From: JALYUA01 sp039933215
Lineage (GTDB): Bacteria; Acidobacteriota; Thermoanaerobaculia; UBA5066; Gp7-AA6
Assembly: GCA_039933215.1 (NCBI GenBank)
Contig: JBDTOO010000007.1
Span: 15,775-79,774 of the forward strand
Direction: 5' to 3'
DNA length: 64,000 nt
The notes beneath the pieces were generated by a model. That model worked only from the letters and a program-made list of their open reading frames with translations, did no database searches and was not told where the DNA came from. The translations under genes and the position numbers were made by a program. Positions 15,822-25,789 of this stretch are shown piece by piece. The first letter of the stretch is position 1, and each line of letters starts with the position of its first letter.

Positions 15822-16139
15822 TCACTTATTCTGGATCAGGAAACAGATCAGAAGCGCGTAGAGGACCAGGGACTCGATCAGAACCAGTCCGAGGAGCGTC
15901 ATGCCGCGGATGTCCTTGGCCGCTCCGGGGTTGCGCGACATGCCTTCGGAGGCCGCCGCCGTCGCTCTCCCCTGTGCCGTCGCACCCGCCGCCGCGGCGA
16001 TCGCCAGGAGAAACGCCGCCCCGATGACGCCCCACCGGACGCCCGAGGGTGTGGCCGCCGCCTGGACGGTTTCCTGCGCGAAAGCCGGAAGGGCCGACGC
16101 GAGCGAAACCGCGAAAAACAGACCTGTCTTCTTCACCAT
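15822..16139 (-). CDS. atpE: ATP synthase F0 subunit c with signal peptide
   Basis: This 105-residue precursor starts at the ATG at 16139, preceded by AAGGAG eight bases away. The first 21 residues (MVKKTGLFFAVSLASALPAFA) look like a cleavable signal peptide, which is uncommon for subunit c. The mature part has the two-helix hairpin. Helix 1 carries GATAQGRATAAASEG, the polar loop is SRNPGAAKDIRG, and helix 2 has LIESLVLYALL with the ion-carrying Glu89. Gln56, Glu89, Ser90 and Tyr94 align with residues that bind Na+ in Ilyobacter/Propionigenium-type rings. The Thr of that site is Leu91, so H+ coupling remains possible. Last gene of the nuo-atp run, before tandem hairpins. Confidence 0.92.
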   Translation of the reverse strand: MVKKTGLFFAVSLASALPAFAQETVQAAATPSGVRWGVIGAAFLLAIAAAAGATAQGRATAAASEGMSRNPGAAKDIRGMTLLGLVLIESLVLYALLICFLIQNK

Positions 16140-16296
16140 CCGAAATCTCCTTTTTGACGCGCCGGCCGGCGCGGTGCTGCGGGAACCTATCATGAAGATT
16201 CCGGGGCCCGGAGGGCCGGCGCGGGGCGCGTTCCGGCCTCTTCCGAGGTCCGCCCTTTCCCGCCCGGCCTGCCTGCCCCGAGAACCTGACGCGTGA

Positions 16297-17058
16297 TCAA
16301 TGCTCCTCGTGGGCGGTGGCGCCCGCCACGTAGACCGCCGACAGCAGAGCGAAAACGTACGCCTGGAGGGCCGCCGTGAAGAGGCCGAGGGCCATCATCG
16401 GCCAGGGCACCCCGATGGGAACGAGGCTCGCGAAGACGCCCGTCGTCGTGTGCTCGCCGTAGATGTTCATGAAGAGCCGGAGGGACAGCGAAAGCACCCG
16501 GGCGAACGTGCCGATGATCTCGATGACGAAGAAGAGCGGTGCGATCAGAAGCAGCGGACCCGTGAAGTGCTTGAGGTACGCCAGAAGTCCGTGCTCCTGG
16601 ATCCCCTTCCAGTTGAAGTAAACGAAGGAGATGACCGCGAGAGCCACGGTGGTCGACAGAGAGCCCGTGGGCGGCTGCAGAAAGAAGAAGAGCCCGAACA
16701 GGTTGGCGACGCCGATGAATATCGCGAACGTGCCGATGATCGGGAGGTACTTCTCCCCGCTGTGTCCGATCGTGTCCTCGCACAGCCCCTTCAGGCCCGA
16801 CACCAGCATTTCCAGGAAGCTCTGCGTCTTCGATGGCTTTTCCTTGCTGTAACGGCGGGCGAGCAGGGGGAAGAGGATGGCGAAGATGAGGAGGAGCAGC
16901 AGAGTCATGATGGCCGCGTCCGGGATCCAGGCCTCTTTCCCGTCGGGGAAGAAGAAGGCCGCCTGAGCCGGAGACAGCTTCCCGACGGGAGGCTCGCCCA
17001 GGATCTTCATCAGCAGCCCGTTGACCGGGCCGTACAGCGCCGAGTGATGCTCTTCCAC
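16297..17058 (-). CDS. atpB: ATP synthase F0 subunit a
   Basis: This 253-residue inner-membrane subunit forms the two ion half-channels against the c-ring. The essential Arg is Arg194 in LSLSLRLFMNIYGEHT; the usual RLFGN reads RLFMN. Further conserved parts are GVANLFGLFFFLQPPTGSLSTTVALAV and the C-terminal FTAALQAYVFALLSAVYVAGA. Five to six transmembrane helices are visible. The N-terminal part between helices 1 and 2 carries a short hydrophilic loop (FFFPDGKEAWIPD). It follows the AtpI-like gene by 9 bases and precedes atpE by 157 bases. The latter gap contains the atpE ribosome-binding site but nothing else I recognise. Confidence 0.95.
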   Translation of the reverse strand: MEEHHSALYGPVNGLLMKILGEPPVGKLSPAQAAFFFPDGKEAWIPDAAIMTLLLLLIFAILFPLLARRYSKEKPSKTQSFLEMLVSGLKGLCEDTIGHSGEKYLPIIGTFAIFIGVANLFGLFFFLQPPTGSLSTTVALAVISFVYFNWKGIQEHGLLAYLKHFTGPLLLIAPLFFVIEIIGTFARVLSLSLRLFMNIYGEHTTTGVFASLVPIGVPWPMMALGLFTAALQAYVFALLSAVYVAGATAHEEH

Positions 17059-17067
17059 GGCTCTTTC

Positions 17068-17436
17068 TCACTCCTTGCCCGGCCTGCCGATCCACAGCTC
17101 CGGAACGATTGCGAGGACCACCGTCGAGAGGCCGGCGGCGCCCGCGATCGGGTCGAATTCCTTCCATCGAAACAGGACGATCCCGAAGAGAACGAGGCTG
17201 GCTGCCGTGACGAGGAGGAGCGGAGCGATCGTTCGCAATCCGGTTCGCGTCGAACCCGGTCCGAGACGTTCGGTCAGCCTCTCCAGAACGAGAAAACTGA
17301 AAATAACGACCGCCGCCGCGATTGTCAAGGACAGCCCCGCGCGCCATCCCAGCAGGAAACCTCCCGCGATTCCGAGCGCGCCGATCGCGAACATGCGCCG
17401 GCGCACGCGCCGGATGACGGCCTCCGTCGAGCTCAC
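17068..17436 (-). CDS. AtpI-like (ATP synthase subunit I) membrane protein
   Basis: This 122-residue protein has four hydrophobic segments and is encoded just upstream of atpB, the place of the uncI/atpI gene. AtpI proteins help assemble the c-ring. Sequence similarity is weak in this family, so the call rests on size, topology and position. The GTG at 17436 overlaps the atpZ stop (GTGA). A longer reading would invade atpZ with an Arg/Pro-rich stretch and is unlikely. Confidence 0.75.
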   Translation of the reverse strand: MSSTEAVIRRVRRRMFAIGALGIAGGFLLGWRAGLSLTIAAAVVIFSFLVLERLTERLGPGSTRTGLRTIAPLLLVTAASLVLFGIVLFRWKEFDPIAGAAGLSTVVLAIVPELWIGRPGKE

Positions 17437-17648
17437 TTCAGCCGGCCGGCCAGGCGGAAGAAATTCACGAACGCGGCCGCGAGCCCGAGCCCGCCGCCGA
17501 TCCACCCCCACCCCTCCCAGCCTCCCCCGCGGCCGATCCAGCGCCCGAGGAACCAGCCGGCCAGGGGCCCCGCGAGGAACATCATCCCGGCGGCCGTACC
17601 GTCCGCGATCGCCGACGCCCGGGATCGGCCGGGCGGCTCGGAGCTCAC
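17433..17648 (-). CDS. atpZ: AtpZ/AtpI-family protein
   Basis: This 71-residue protein has two transmembrane helices joined by a Gly/Trp-rich turn (GRWIGRGGGWEGWGW) and ends NFFRLAGRLK. This matches the AtpZ family. Members are small F0-associated proteins linked to Mg2+/Ca2+ uptake and to ATP synthase assembly. The start is GTG at 17648, 22 bases after the nuoN stop. Its stop overlaps the AtpI-like start. It is the first gene of the F0 segment that continues the nuo transcript. Confidence 0.85.
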   Translation of the reverse strand: MSSEPPGRSRASAIADGTAAGMMFLAGPLAGWFLGRWIGRGGGWEGWGWIGGGLGLAAAFVNFFRLAGRLK

Positions 17649-17670
17649 GGGCGCCCGACGCGCCGGCGCG

Positions 17671-19122
17671 CTAGTAGCGTCCGGGCAGACACCGGTGCAG
17701 GACGTCTAAGACCCGCTCCGGGGCGAGGCCGATCGCGAGCGTGCCGACGGCGCAGATCACGACCGCCGCTGTCAGGGCGTACGAGCCCGAGATCCGGACG
17801 GTCGTCCCTTCGGTGAAGAACATCGCGGCGGCGATCCGGAAGTAGTAGAAGAGCGACACCGCCGATGCGAGCACCGCGATGACGGCGAGCCAGGCGTACC
17901 CCGCGTCCATCGCCGCCGTGAAGAGGTAGTACTTGCCGATGAAGCCCGCCGTCGGTGGGATCCCCGCGAGCGACAGAAGGAAGACCAGCATCACGAGGGC
18001 CGCGGGCATGTTGCGGCGCGCCAGCCCGTTGAAATCCGCCACCGTCTCCGCGGCGTAGCCCTTCGTCTCGAGGAAGATCACGAGTCCGAATGCGCCGAAG
18101 TTCATCAGCGTGTAGGCGAGGAGATAGACGAGGACGCCCCACATTCCGAACTTCGTCTGGAAGCCGAGCACGCCCAGGAGCGCGTAGCCGGCGTGGGCGA
18201 TCGAGGAGTAGGCGAACATCCGCTTCACGTTCGTCTGCAAAAGGGCGGCGAGGTTGCCCCAGACCATCGTGGCCGCAGCGACGACCGCGACGATGAGCCC
18301 CCAGTCGGCGTGGAATTTCGGAAAACCGACGTAGAAGATCCGGGCGAGGATCGCGTACGCGGCGACCTTCGGGCCGACCGAGAAGAAGGCGGTGACCGGC
18401 GTCGGGGCGCCCTCGTACACGTCGGGGGTCCAGAGGTGGAAAGGGACGGCGGCGATCTTGAAGAGGAGGCCCGCGAGCACGAGGATGATCCCGAGGAGCG
18501 TCGCGTTCGTCCGCGCCGCGCTCCCGTAGATCTGCGCGAGCTCCGCGAGGCCGAGCTTCCCGGCGGTCCCATAGACGAGCGACAACCCGTAGAGAAGAAC
18601 GGCCGACGAGAAGGCCCCCAGGATGAAGTACTTCAGGGCGGCCTCGGTCGACTTGATCTCGCCCTTGAAATACCCGGCGAGCACGTAGGACGAGAGCGCC
18701 ATGAGCTCGAGCGCCACGTAGATCGAGATCAGGTTGCTTCCGGAGACCATGAAGAACATGCCCACGCAGGTAAACAGCAGAAGGGCGTAGTACTCCCCAC
18801 CCGGATACGGCGCGGCGCCGACGAAGCGCACGGATCCGAGCACGGTCAGGATGACCGAAAGGAGCACGAGGAACTTGAAGAAGAGCGCGAAGTTGTCGAG
18901 CACGAACATGCCCGAGAGGATGGGCCCCGCGGATCGCGCGGGGCTCGTGGCGACGAACGCGAGCAGCGCCGCCGTGATCCCGAGGAAGAGGACGGCGAGG
19001 AACGCGAGGAACTCCTCCTTCGCCTTTCCGAAGAAGACCGACAGAGCGAGGAGCAGGAGCCCCGCCGCCGTCAGGAAGAGCTCCGGCGAGAGCAGGAGCC
19101 AGTCGGTGGCCTGAAGCTTCAC
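17671..19122 (-). CDS. nuoN: NADH-quinone oxidoreductase subunit N
   Basis: This 483-residue Mrp-antiporter-like subunit of complex I has 13-14 transmembrane helices. Conserved pieces are SIYVALELMALSSYVLAG (with the TM5 Glu), AVPFHLWTPDVYEGAPTPVTAF (with the TM7-8 Lys/His region), NVKRMFAYSSIAHAGYAL and LSLAGIPPTAGFIGKYYLF. The start is GTG at 19122 and overlaps the nuoM stop (GTGA). The C-terminal end is short (LAPERVLDVLHRCLPGRY). It takes part in proton pumping in the distal membrane arm. Last nuo gene of the run, followed 22 bases later by atpZ. Confidence 0.96.
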   Translation of the reverse strand: MKLQATDWLLLSPELFLTAAGLLLLALSVFFGKAKEEFLAFLAVLFLGITAALLAFVATSPARSAGPILSGMFVLDNFALFFKFLVLLSVILTVLGSVRFVGAAPYPGGEYYALLLFTCVGMFFMVSGSNLISIYVALELMALSSYVLAGYFKGEIKSTEAALKYFILGAFSSAVLLYGLSLVYGTAGKLGLAELAQIYGSAARTNATLLGIILVLAGLLFKIAAVPFHLWTPDVYEGAPTPVTAFFSVGPKVAAYAILARIFYVGFPKFHADWGLIVAVVAAATMVWGNLAALLQTNVKRMFAYSSIAHAGYALLGVLGFQTKFGMWGVLVYLLAYTLMNFGAFGLVIFLETKGYAAETVADFNGLARRNMPAALVMLVFLLSLAGIPPTAGFIGKYYLFTAAMDAGYAWLAVIAVLASAVSLFYYFRIAAAMFFTEGTTVRISGSYALTAAVVICAVGTLAIGLAPERVLDVLHRCLPGRY

Positions 19123-20732
19123 CGCGAGGCCGCTTCCGCCGGCGCCGGGACGGCCGAGGAGGGCTCCGGCGCGGAGAGCGCGTAGGCCGGCGGAGTCATC
19201 GTTGCGCCGCCGACCGCGCGGACGACGTTCTCGGCCGGCGTTCGAAGGACGTCGAAGAAGGGCTTCGGGTACAGGCCGATCCAGAACGCGAGCACGACGA
19301 GGGGTACCAGCGTCAGCTGCTCGCGAACGGTCAGATCCGGAAGCTTCGCGTTGGCCGGGTTCGAGAGCTCGCCGAAGAAGACGCGCTGGTAAAGCCAGAG
19401 CAGATACGCGGCGCCGAGCACGATGCCCGTGCACGCGAACAGCGCCCACCAGAAGCTCTTCGCGAAAGCGCCCTGGAGGATCGCGAACTCCCCGATGAAG
19501 CCGTTCAAGAGAGGCAGCCCCATGGAGGAGAGGGCCATGATCAGGAAGTACGTCGCGTAGACGGGCATCTGCCGGGCGAGCCCGCCGTACTCCGCGATCA
19601 TCCGGGTGTGCCGCCGCTCGTAGACCACTCCGACGAGAAGGAAGAGCCCACCTGTCGAGATGCCGTGATTGATCATCTGAAGGACGCCGCCCTGGATGCC
19701 CGCCATGTTCAGGGCGAAAATGCCGAGCATGACGAAGCCGAGATGCGAGACGGAGGAGTACGCGATCAGCTTCTTCATGTCCTTCTGGACGAGAGTGACC
19801 ATCGCGCCGTAGACGATCCCGAAGATGGCGAGGAAGACCATCGTCCCGATCACCCACCTCGTCTGGACCGCGAGGGGAAACATCGGCAGCGAGAAACGGA
19901 CGAAGCCGTACGTCCCCATCTTCAGGAGGACGGCGGCCAGGATGACGGAGCCGGCGGTCGGGGCCTCGGTGTGGGCGTCGGGAAGCCACGTGTGGAACGG
20001 GAACATCGGCACCTTGATCGCGAAGCCGAAGAAAAACGCGAAGAAGAGCCAGATCTGCAGGGAGGCCGGCATCCCGGCCGCGACCGCCGTCAGCTTCTCG
20101 ATCGAGAACGTCGCGGCGTGGCCGAGCCCCTTGTAACCGAGGAATCCCGTCGTGTTGTAGAAGTAGAGGGCGATGATGCCGAGAAGCATCAGCACGGAGC
20201 CGGCGAGCGTGTAGAGGAAGAACTTGATCGCCGCGTAGAGTCGCCGCTGACCTCCCCAGACGCCGATCAAGAAGTACATCGGCACGAGCATGATTTCCCA
20301 GAAGACGTAGAAGAGGAAGAAGTCCAGGCAGCAGAACGTCCCGATCATGAACGTCTGGAGGAGGAGGATCAGGACGTAGTACTCCTTCAGCCTCTCCGTG
20401 ATCGCGGAGAACGAGCAGTACACGGCGATGAAGCCGATCAGTGTCGTCAGGAGGAGGAGGAGCAACGTGATCCCGTCGATCCCGAACCGGTACTCGACCC
20501 CGAGGGACGGGATCCAGGAGGCGTGCTCGACGAACTGATACCCCGCTTTGCCCCGCTGGAAGGCGAACCAGAGCGGGATCGAGACCGCGAAGTCGAGCGC
20601 CGCGACGAACGTCGCGAACGCCTTGATCGCCCTCGCCTTCTCCTTCGGGATCAGGAAGATGATCGCGAGCGCCCCGACGAGCGGGATGTACGCGATGATC
20701 GAAAGGATCGGAATCTGTTCCAGCGTGTTCAT
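19119..20732 (-). CDS. nuoM: NADH-quinone oxidoreductase subunit M
   Basis: This 537-residue antiporter-like subunit carries the conserved FYVFWEIMLVPMYFLIGVWGG (TM5 Glu), KVPMFPFHTWLPDAHTEAPTAGSV and DMKKLIAYSSVSHLGFVMLG. About 14 transmembrane helices are present. The C-terminal tail beyond the last helix is Ala/Pro-rich (SAPEPSSAVPAPAEAASR). It begins 90 bases after nuoL; that gap holds four GGTGACA-family heptamers, an unusual interruption in an otherwise tight run. Its stop overlaps nuoN. Confidence 0.97.
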   Translation of the reverse strand: MNTLEQIPILSIIAYIPLVGALAIIFLIPKEKARAIKAFATFVAALDFAVSIPLWFAFQRGKAGYQFVEHASWIPSLGVEYRFGIDGITLLLLLLTTLIGFIAVYCSFSAITERLKEYYVLILLLQTFMIGTFCCLDFFLFYVFWEIMLVPMYFLIGVWGGQRRLYAAIKFFLYTLAGSVLMLLGIIALYFYNTTGFLGYKGLGHAATFSIEKLTAVAAGMPASLQIWLFFAFFFGFAIKVPMFPFHTWLPDAHTEAPTAGSVILAAVLLKMGTYGFVRFSLPMFPLAVQTRWVIGTMVFLAIFGIVYGAMVTLVQKDMKKLIAYSSVSHLGFVMLGIFALNMAGIQGGVLQMINHGISTGGLFLLVGVVYERRHTRMIAEYGGLARQMPVYATYFLIMALSSMGLPLLNGFIGEFAILQGAFAKSFWWALFACTGIVLGAAYLLWLYQRVFFGELSNPANAKLPDLTVREQLTLVPLVVLAFWIGLYPKPFFDVLRTPAENVVRAVGGATMTPPAYALSAPEPSSAVPAPAEAASR

Positions 20733-20797
20733 CGATCAGCTCTCAATTCTCTATTGGCCAAGAGGTCATCCCCGTTTTCTCTTCGGTCTCTCGTCTG

Positions 20798-20821
20798 CTG
20801 TCACCTGTCACCTGTCACCTG

Positions 20822-20825
<4 letters not shown>
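20798..20825. repeat. four perfect tandem heptamers (CTGTCAC) at the nuoL stop
   Basis: On the plus strand CTGTCAC is repeated four times without change. On the minus strand this reads as GGTGACA units. The TGA stop of nuoL (20822-20824) lies inside the array. Same family as the repeats at 23384-23514 and 63676-63955. Confidence 0.9.
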
Positions 20826-23047
<2,222 letters not shown>

Positions 23048-23053
23048 GCGCCC

Positions 23054-23359
23054 TCAGCCCTTCATCGTGTTCGCCTCTTCGACGTTCAGCGTCTTGCGCT
23101 GCCGGAAGAGGGAAATGGTCAGAGCGAGCCCGACGGCGGCCTCGCCCGCGGCGATCGTGATGACGAAGATCGAGAACACCTGGCCGGTCAGGTCGGAGAG
23201 CCGCCGCGAGAACGCGACGAGGTTCAGATTCACGGCGTTCAACATCAGCTCGACGGACATCAGGACGGTCAGGAAGTTGCGGCGCACGAGCACGCCGAAG
23301 AACCCGATCGCAAAGAGCAGGAAGCTCGCAACGAGAAAGTGGTTGATGGTGATGGTCAC
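23054..23359 (-). CDS. nuoK: NADH-quinone oxidoreductase subunit K
   Basis: This 101-residue subunit has three transmembrane helices and the conserved Glu residues in VLMSVELMLNAVNLNLVAF and ITIAAGEAAVGLALTISLFRQ. Length is exactly that of the family. The start is GTG at 23359. It is separated from nuoJ by 157 bases filled with GGTGACA-type repeats, and followed closely by nuoL. Component of the proton channel in the membrane arm. Confidence 0.96.
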   Translation of the reverse strand: MTITINHFLVASFLLFAIGFFGVLVRRNFLTVLMSVELMLNAVNLNLVAFSRRLSDLTGQVFSIFVITIAAGEAAVGLALTISLFRQRKTLNVEEANTMKG

Positions 23360-23383
23360 TGGAACCGCTCGGGCGTAGGTTTC

Positions 23384-23514
23384 GGGTGACAGGTGACAGG
23401 TGACAGGTCACAGCAGATGCCGGACGGGATCGGGGCTAGTGTCACCTGACACCTGTCACCCGTAACCTGCCCAGATGCTGCTGTCACCTGACACCCGACA
23501 CCTGACACCTGTCG
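23384..23514. repeat. inverted cluster of GGTGACA heptamers between nuoK and nuoJ
   Basis: The left part (from 23384) has GGTGACA units followed by GGTCACAGCAGATGCC. The right part carries the reverse complement pattern (CCAGATGCTGCTGTCACCTGACACC). A middle block also has GTCACCTGACACCTGTCACC. The halves can fold on each other into a long imperfect stem. No protein is encoded in the 157-base gap. Confidence 0.85.
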
Positions 23515-23516
23515 CA

Positions 23517-24089
23517 TCAGTCCACCCTCTCGACCGACCGCTTCCCGAGGACGACCGCGCCGATCATCGCGACGAGCAGGAACACCGAGGCGACCTCGAA
23601 GGGCAGCAGGTAGTCGCGGAAGAGCGCCCAGGAGACCGCTTCCGTGTTGCCCACCACCCGCGTCCCGATGACGCGAAAGGCGTCGGCCTTGCGGGCGATG
23701 TCGGGGAACTTCTCGGTGCCGAGAATGTAGAGAAACGGGACCAGGAAGATGGGAAGGAAGAGGAGGGCCACGTCCCACTGATGCTGGAAGCGGGCGACGC
23801 CTGCCGACGTCCGCTGGTGCACGAGCATGATCACGAAGAGAAAGAGCACCATGATGCCGCCCGCGTACACGAGGATCTGCACAGCTCCGATGAACTCGGC
23901 CTCCTCGAGGATGAAGATGCAGGCGACGAGCAGGAACGATCCGAGCAGCCAGAGCGCCGAGTGAACGGGATTCTTCGCGAAGACGACCGCGATCGCGCTG
24001 CCGATCGCGAGGGCAGCGAAAATGACGAAGAGCCAGCCGGCCGCCCCCGTCAGGAGCGCCGAGCCCGCCTCGACCGCCGGGCCGGTCAT
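23517..24089 (-). CDS. nuoJ: NADH-quinone oxidoreductase subunit J
   Basis: This 190-residue membrane subunit has five transmembrane helices, including the characteristic NPVHSALWLLGSFLLVACIFILEEAEFIGAVQILVYAGGIMVLFLFVIML block with its pi-bulge helix region. An extra loop (TEKFPDIARKADAFRVIGTRVVGNTEAVS) between helices 4 and 5 is usual in this family. Its ATG lies one base after the nuoI stop. Part of the core membrane module near the quinone cavity. Confidence 0.96.
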   Translation of the reverse strand: MTGPAVEAGSALLTGAAGWLFVIFAALAIGSAIAVVFAKNPVHSALWLLGSFLLVACIFILEEAEFIGAVQILVYAGGIMVLFLFVIMLVHQRTSAGVARFQHQWDVALLFLPIFLVPFLYILGTEKFPDIARKADAFRVIGTRVVGNTEAVSWALFRDYLLPFEVASVFLLVAMIGAVVLGKRSVERVD

Positions 24090-24090
24090 C

Positions 24091-24573
24091 TCAGCCCTGC
24101 TCCATGATCGTGAACGGCTTCACGTTGGGCGCGGCCTTCCAGTCGGTCAGCTTGCGGATGTCCAGGTACAGGGACTCGTCGCGGTCGTAGGACGCCATCT
24201 CGTAAGTCTTCGTGGTCAGCCAGATCGACTTTGGCGTCGTCGGGCACGCTTCCTCGCAGAGCTGGCAGAACATGCAGCGCTTCAGGTCCACGTCGAATCG
24301 GTCGAGGACCTTGACGGACTTCGCGGCCTCGTTCTTCTCGTTGTGCCAGTCGATGTAGATGATGTTGATGGGGCATTCGATTGCGCAGAGCGTGCACTTG
24401 ATGCAGCGCTCCTCGTCCAGCCGGAACATCCCCCGGAAGCGGTCGGACGGGACCTTCTTCTGTTCGGGATACTGGATCGTCAGCTTCTGCTTGAAGAAGT
24501 GGCGGCCCGTCACGCCGAGACCGTCGAAGAGGTCCAGCAGCGTCAGCTTGTCGAGCCATTTCTTGAGAGCCAT
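24091..24573 (-). CDS. nuoI: NADH-quinone oxidoreductase subunit I (two 4Fe-4S clusters)
   Basis: This 160-residue peripheral subunit carries clusters N6a and N6b. Both ferredoxin motifs are intact: CIKCTLCAIECPINIIYI and CMFCQLCEEACPTTPKSI. An N-terminal amphipathic helix (LKKWLDKLTLLDLFDGLGVTGRHFF) anchors it to the membrane arm. It passes electrons towards the NuoB cluster. Because nuoE, F and G are missing from this locus, NuoI may be where electrons enter from another donor. Confidence 0.96.
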   Translation of the reverse strand: MALKKWLDKLTLLDLFDGLGVTGRHFFKQKLTIQYPEQKKVPSDRFRGMFRLDEERCIKCTLCAIECPINIIYIDWHNEKNEAAKSVKVLDRFDVDLKRCMFCQLCEEACPTTPKSIWLTTKTYEMASYDRDESLYLDIRKLTDWKAAPNVKPFTIMEQG

Positions 24574-24582
24574 GGTGTTCCT

Positions 24583-25767
24583 TTACGCCGACTTCCGGGC
24601 GCTCGAGGGTGAAGAGACGAGCCGGTCGCGCCGGCCGAGCGCCTGGCGAAGCTTCGCGAGCGCGAAAAGCGCCGCGAACATCGCGCCGTAGATCCACGCG
24701 AGAGTGAAGAGTCCGTTCGTGCGGCCCGGCGTGAGCAGGATCGCCAGCGCGACCACCACGATGTTGCCGAGCGAGATCGGGATGAGCCACTTCCAACCGA
24801 GCGCCATGAGCTGGTCGAACCGGTAGCGCGGAAACGTCGATCGGAACCAGATGTAGGCGAAGAGGAACATGCCCACCTTCGCGAGAAACCAGAGAAACGG
24901 CGGGACCAAATGCAGGAACGAGAGCGCCCTGACGTGGGGAAAGGGCGGGAGCCAACCGCCGAAGAACACGGTCACGGCCACGCACGAAATGATGATCATT
25001 CCCGTGTACTCGCCCAGAAAGAAGAACGCGAACTTGACGCCCGAGTACTCGGTGTTGAATCCGGAGACGAGCTCCGATTCCGCTTCCGGCAGGTCGAAGG
25101 GATTGCGGTTCGTCTCGGCCACCCCCGACACGAAGTACAGGAAGAACGAGACGAGGCCGGGGAACACGAACCAGAGGTGCATCCGGTCCTGCCGCTGGAC
25201 GATCTCGACGAGAGAGAGCGAACGAGTCATGAGCAGGACGGCGACGAGCGAGAGCCCCATCGGGACTTCGTAGGAGACGAGCTGGGCGGCGGAGCGCAGG
25301 CCTCCCAGGAGCGAGTACTTGTTGTTCGAGGCCCAGCCGCCGAGGATGATCCCGTACACCCCGATCGACGTGATCGCGAGCAGGAAGAGCAGCCCGATGT
25401 TGATGTCCGCGACCCACAGCGGCGTCGCCACGCGGCGCGCGAACCGGACGGATGGCGCCATCGGGATCACGGCGAGGGCCGTCAGGGCCGGGATCACGGC
25501 GAGCACGGGAGCGATGAAGTGGACGAACTTCTCCGCCCGAATGGGCGTCACGTCCTCCTTCGTCACCAGCTTCACGAGGTCGGCCAGCCCCTGGAGCGTC
25601 CCCTTCGGGCCGACGCGATTGGGCCCGAGGCGGACCTGCATGAAGGCCATGAACCGCCGCTCGGCGAGGACGATCACGAAACCCACGATCGCGGGCACGA
25701 CGGCGACGACGAGCACGACCTTGATGTACGTCAGGACCATCGGCGTGAAGATCTTCGCCGGCGTCAC
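24583..25767 (-). CDS. nuoH: NADH-quinone oxidoreductase subunit H
   Basis: This 394-residue membrane subunit forms the quinone tunnel together with NuoB and NuoD. Conserved motifs are MQVRLGPNRVGPKGTLQGLADLVKLVTKED near the N-terminus, ASNNKYSLLGGLRSAAQLVSYE, the acidic PFDLPEAESELVSGFNTEYSGVKFAFFFLGEY loop and FRSTFPRYRFDQLMALGWKWLIP. Eight transmembrane helices are expected. The start is GTG at 25767. It lies between nuoD and nuoI, as expected when nuoG is absent. Confidence 0.97.
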   Translation of the reverse strand: MTPAKIFTPMVLTYIKVVLVVAVVPAIVGFVIVLAERRFMAFMQVRLGPNRVGPKGTLQGLADLVKLVTKEDVTPIRAEKFVHFIAPVLAVIPALTALAVIPMAPSVRFARRVATPLWVADINIGLLFLLAITSIGVYGIILGGWASNNKYSLLGGLRSAAQLVSYEVPMGLSLVAVLLMTRSLSLVEIVQRQDRMHLWFVFPGLVSFFLYFVSGVAETNRNPFDLPEAESELVSGFNTEYSGVKFAFFFLGEYTGMIIISCVAVTVFFGGWLPPFPHVRALSFLHLVPPFLWFLAKVGMFLFAYIWFRSTFPRYRFDQLMALGWKWLIPISLGNIVVVALAILLTPGRTNGLFTLAWIYGAMFAALFALAKLRQALGRRDRLVSSPSSARKSA

Positions 25768-25789
25768 GCAAGCACCTCCGAACGCTCCC

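Noticed and set aside
23384..23514. A CRISPR array
   Set aside because: The repeat is 7 bases, units are degenerate and inverted, there are no spacers of uniform length and no cas genes are near.
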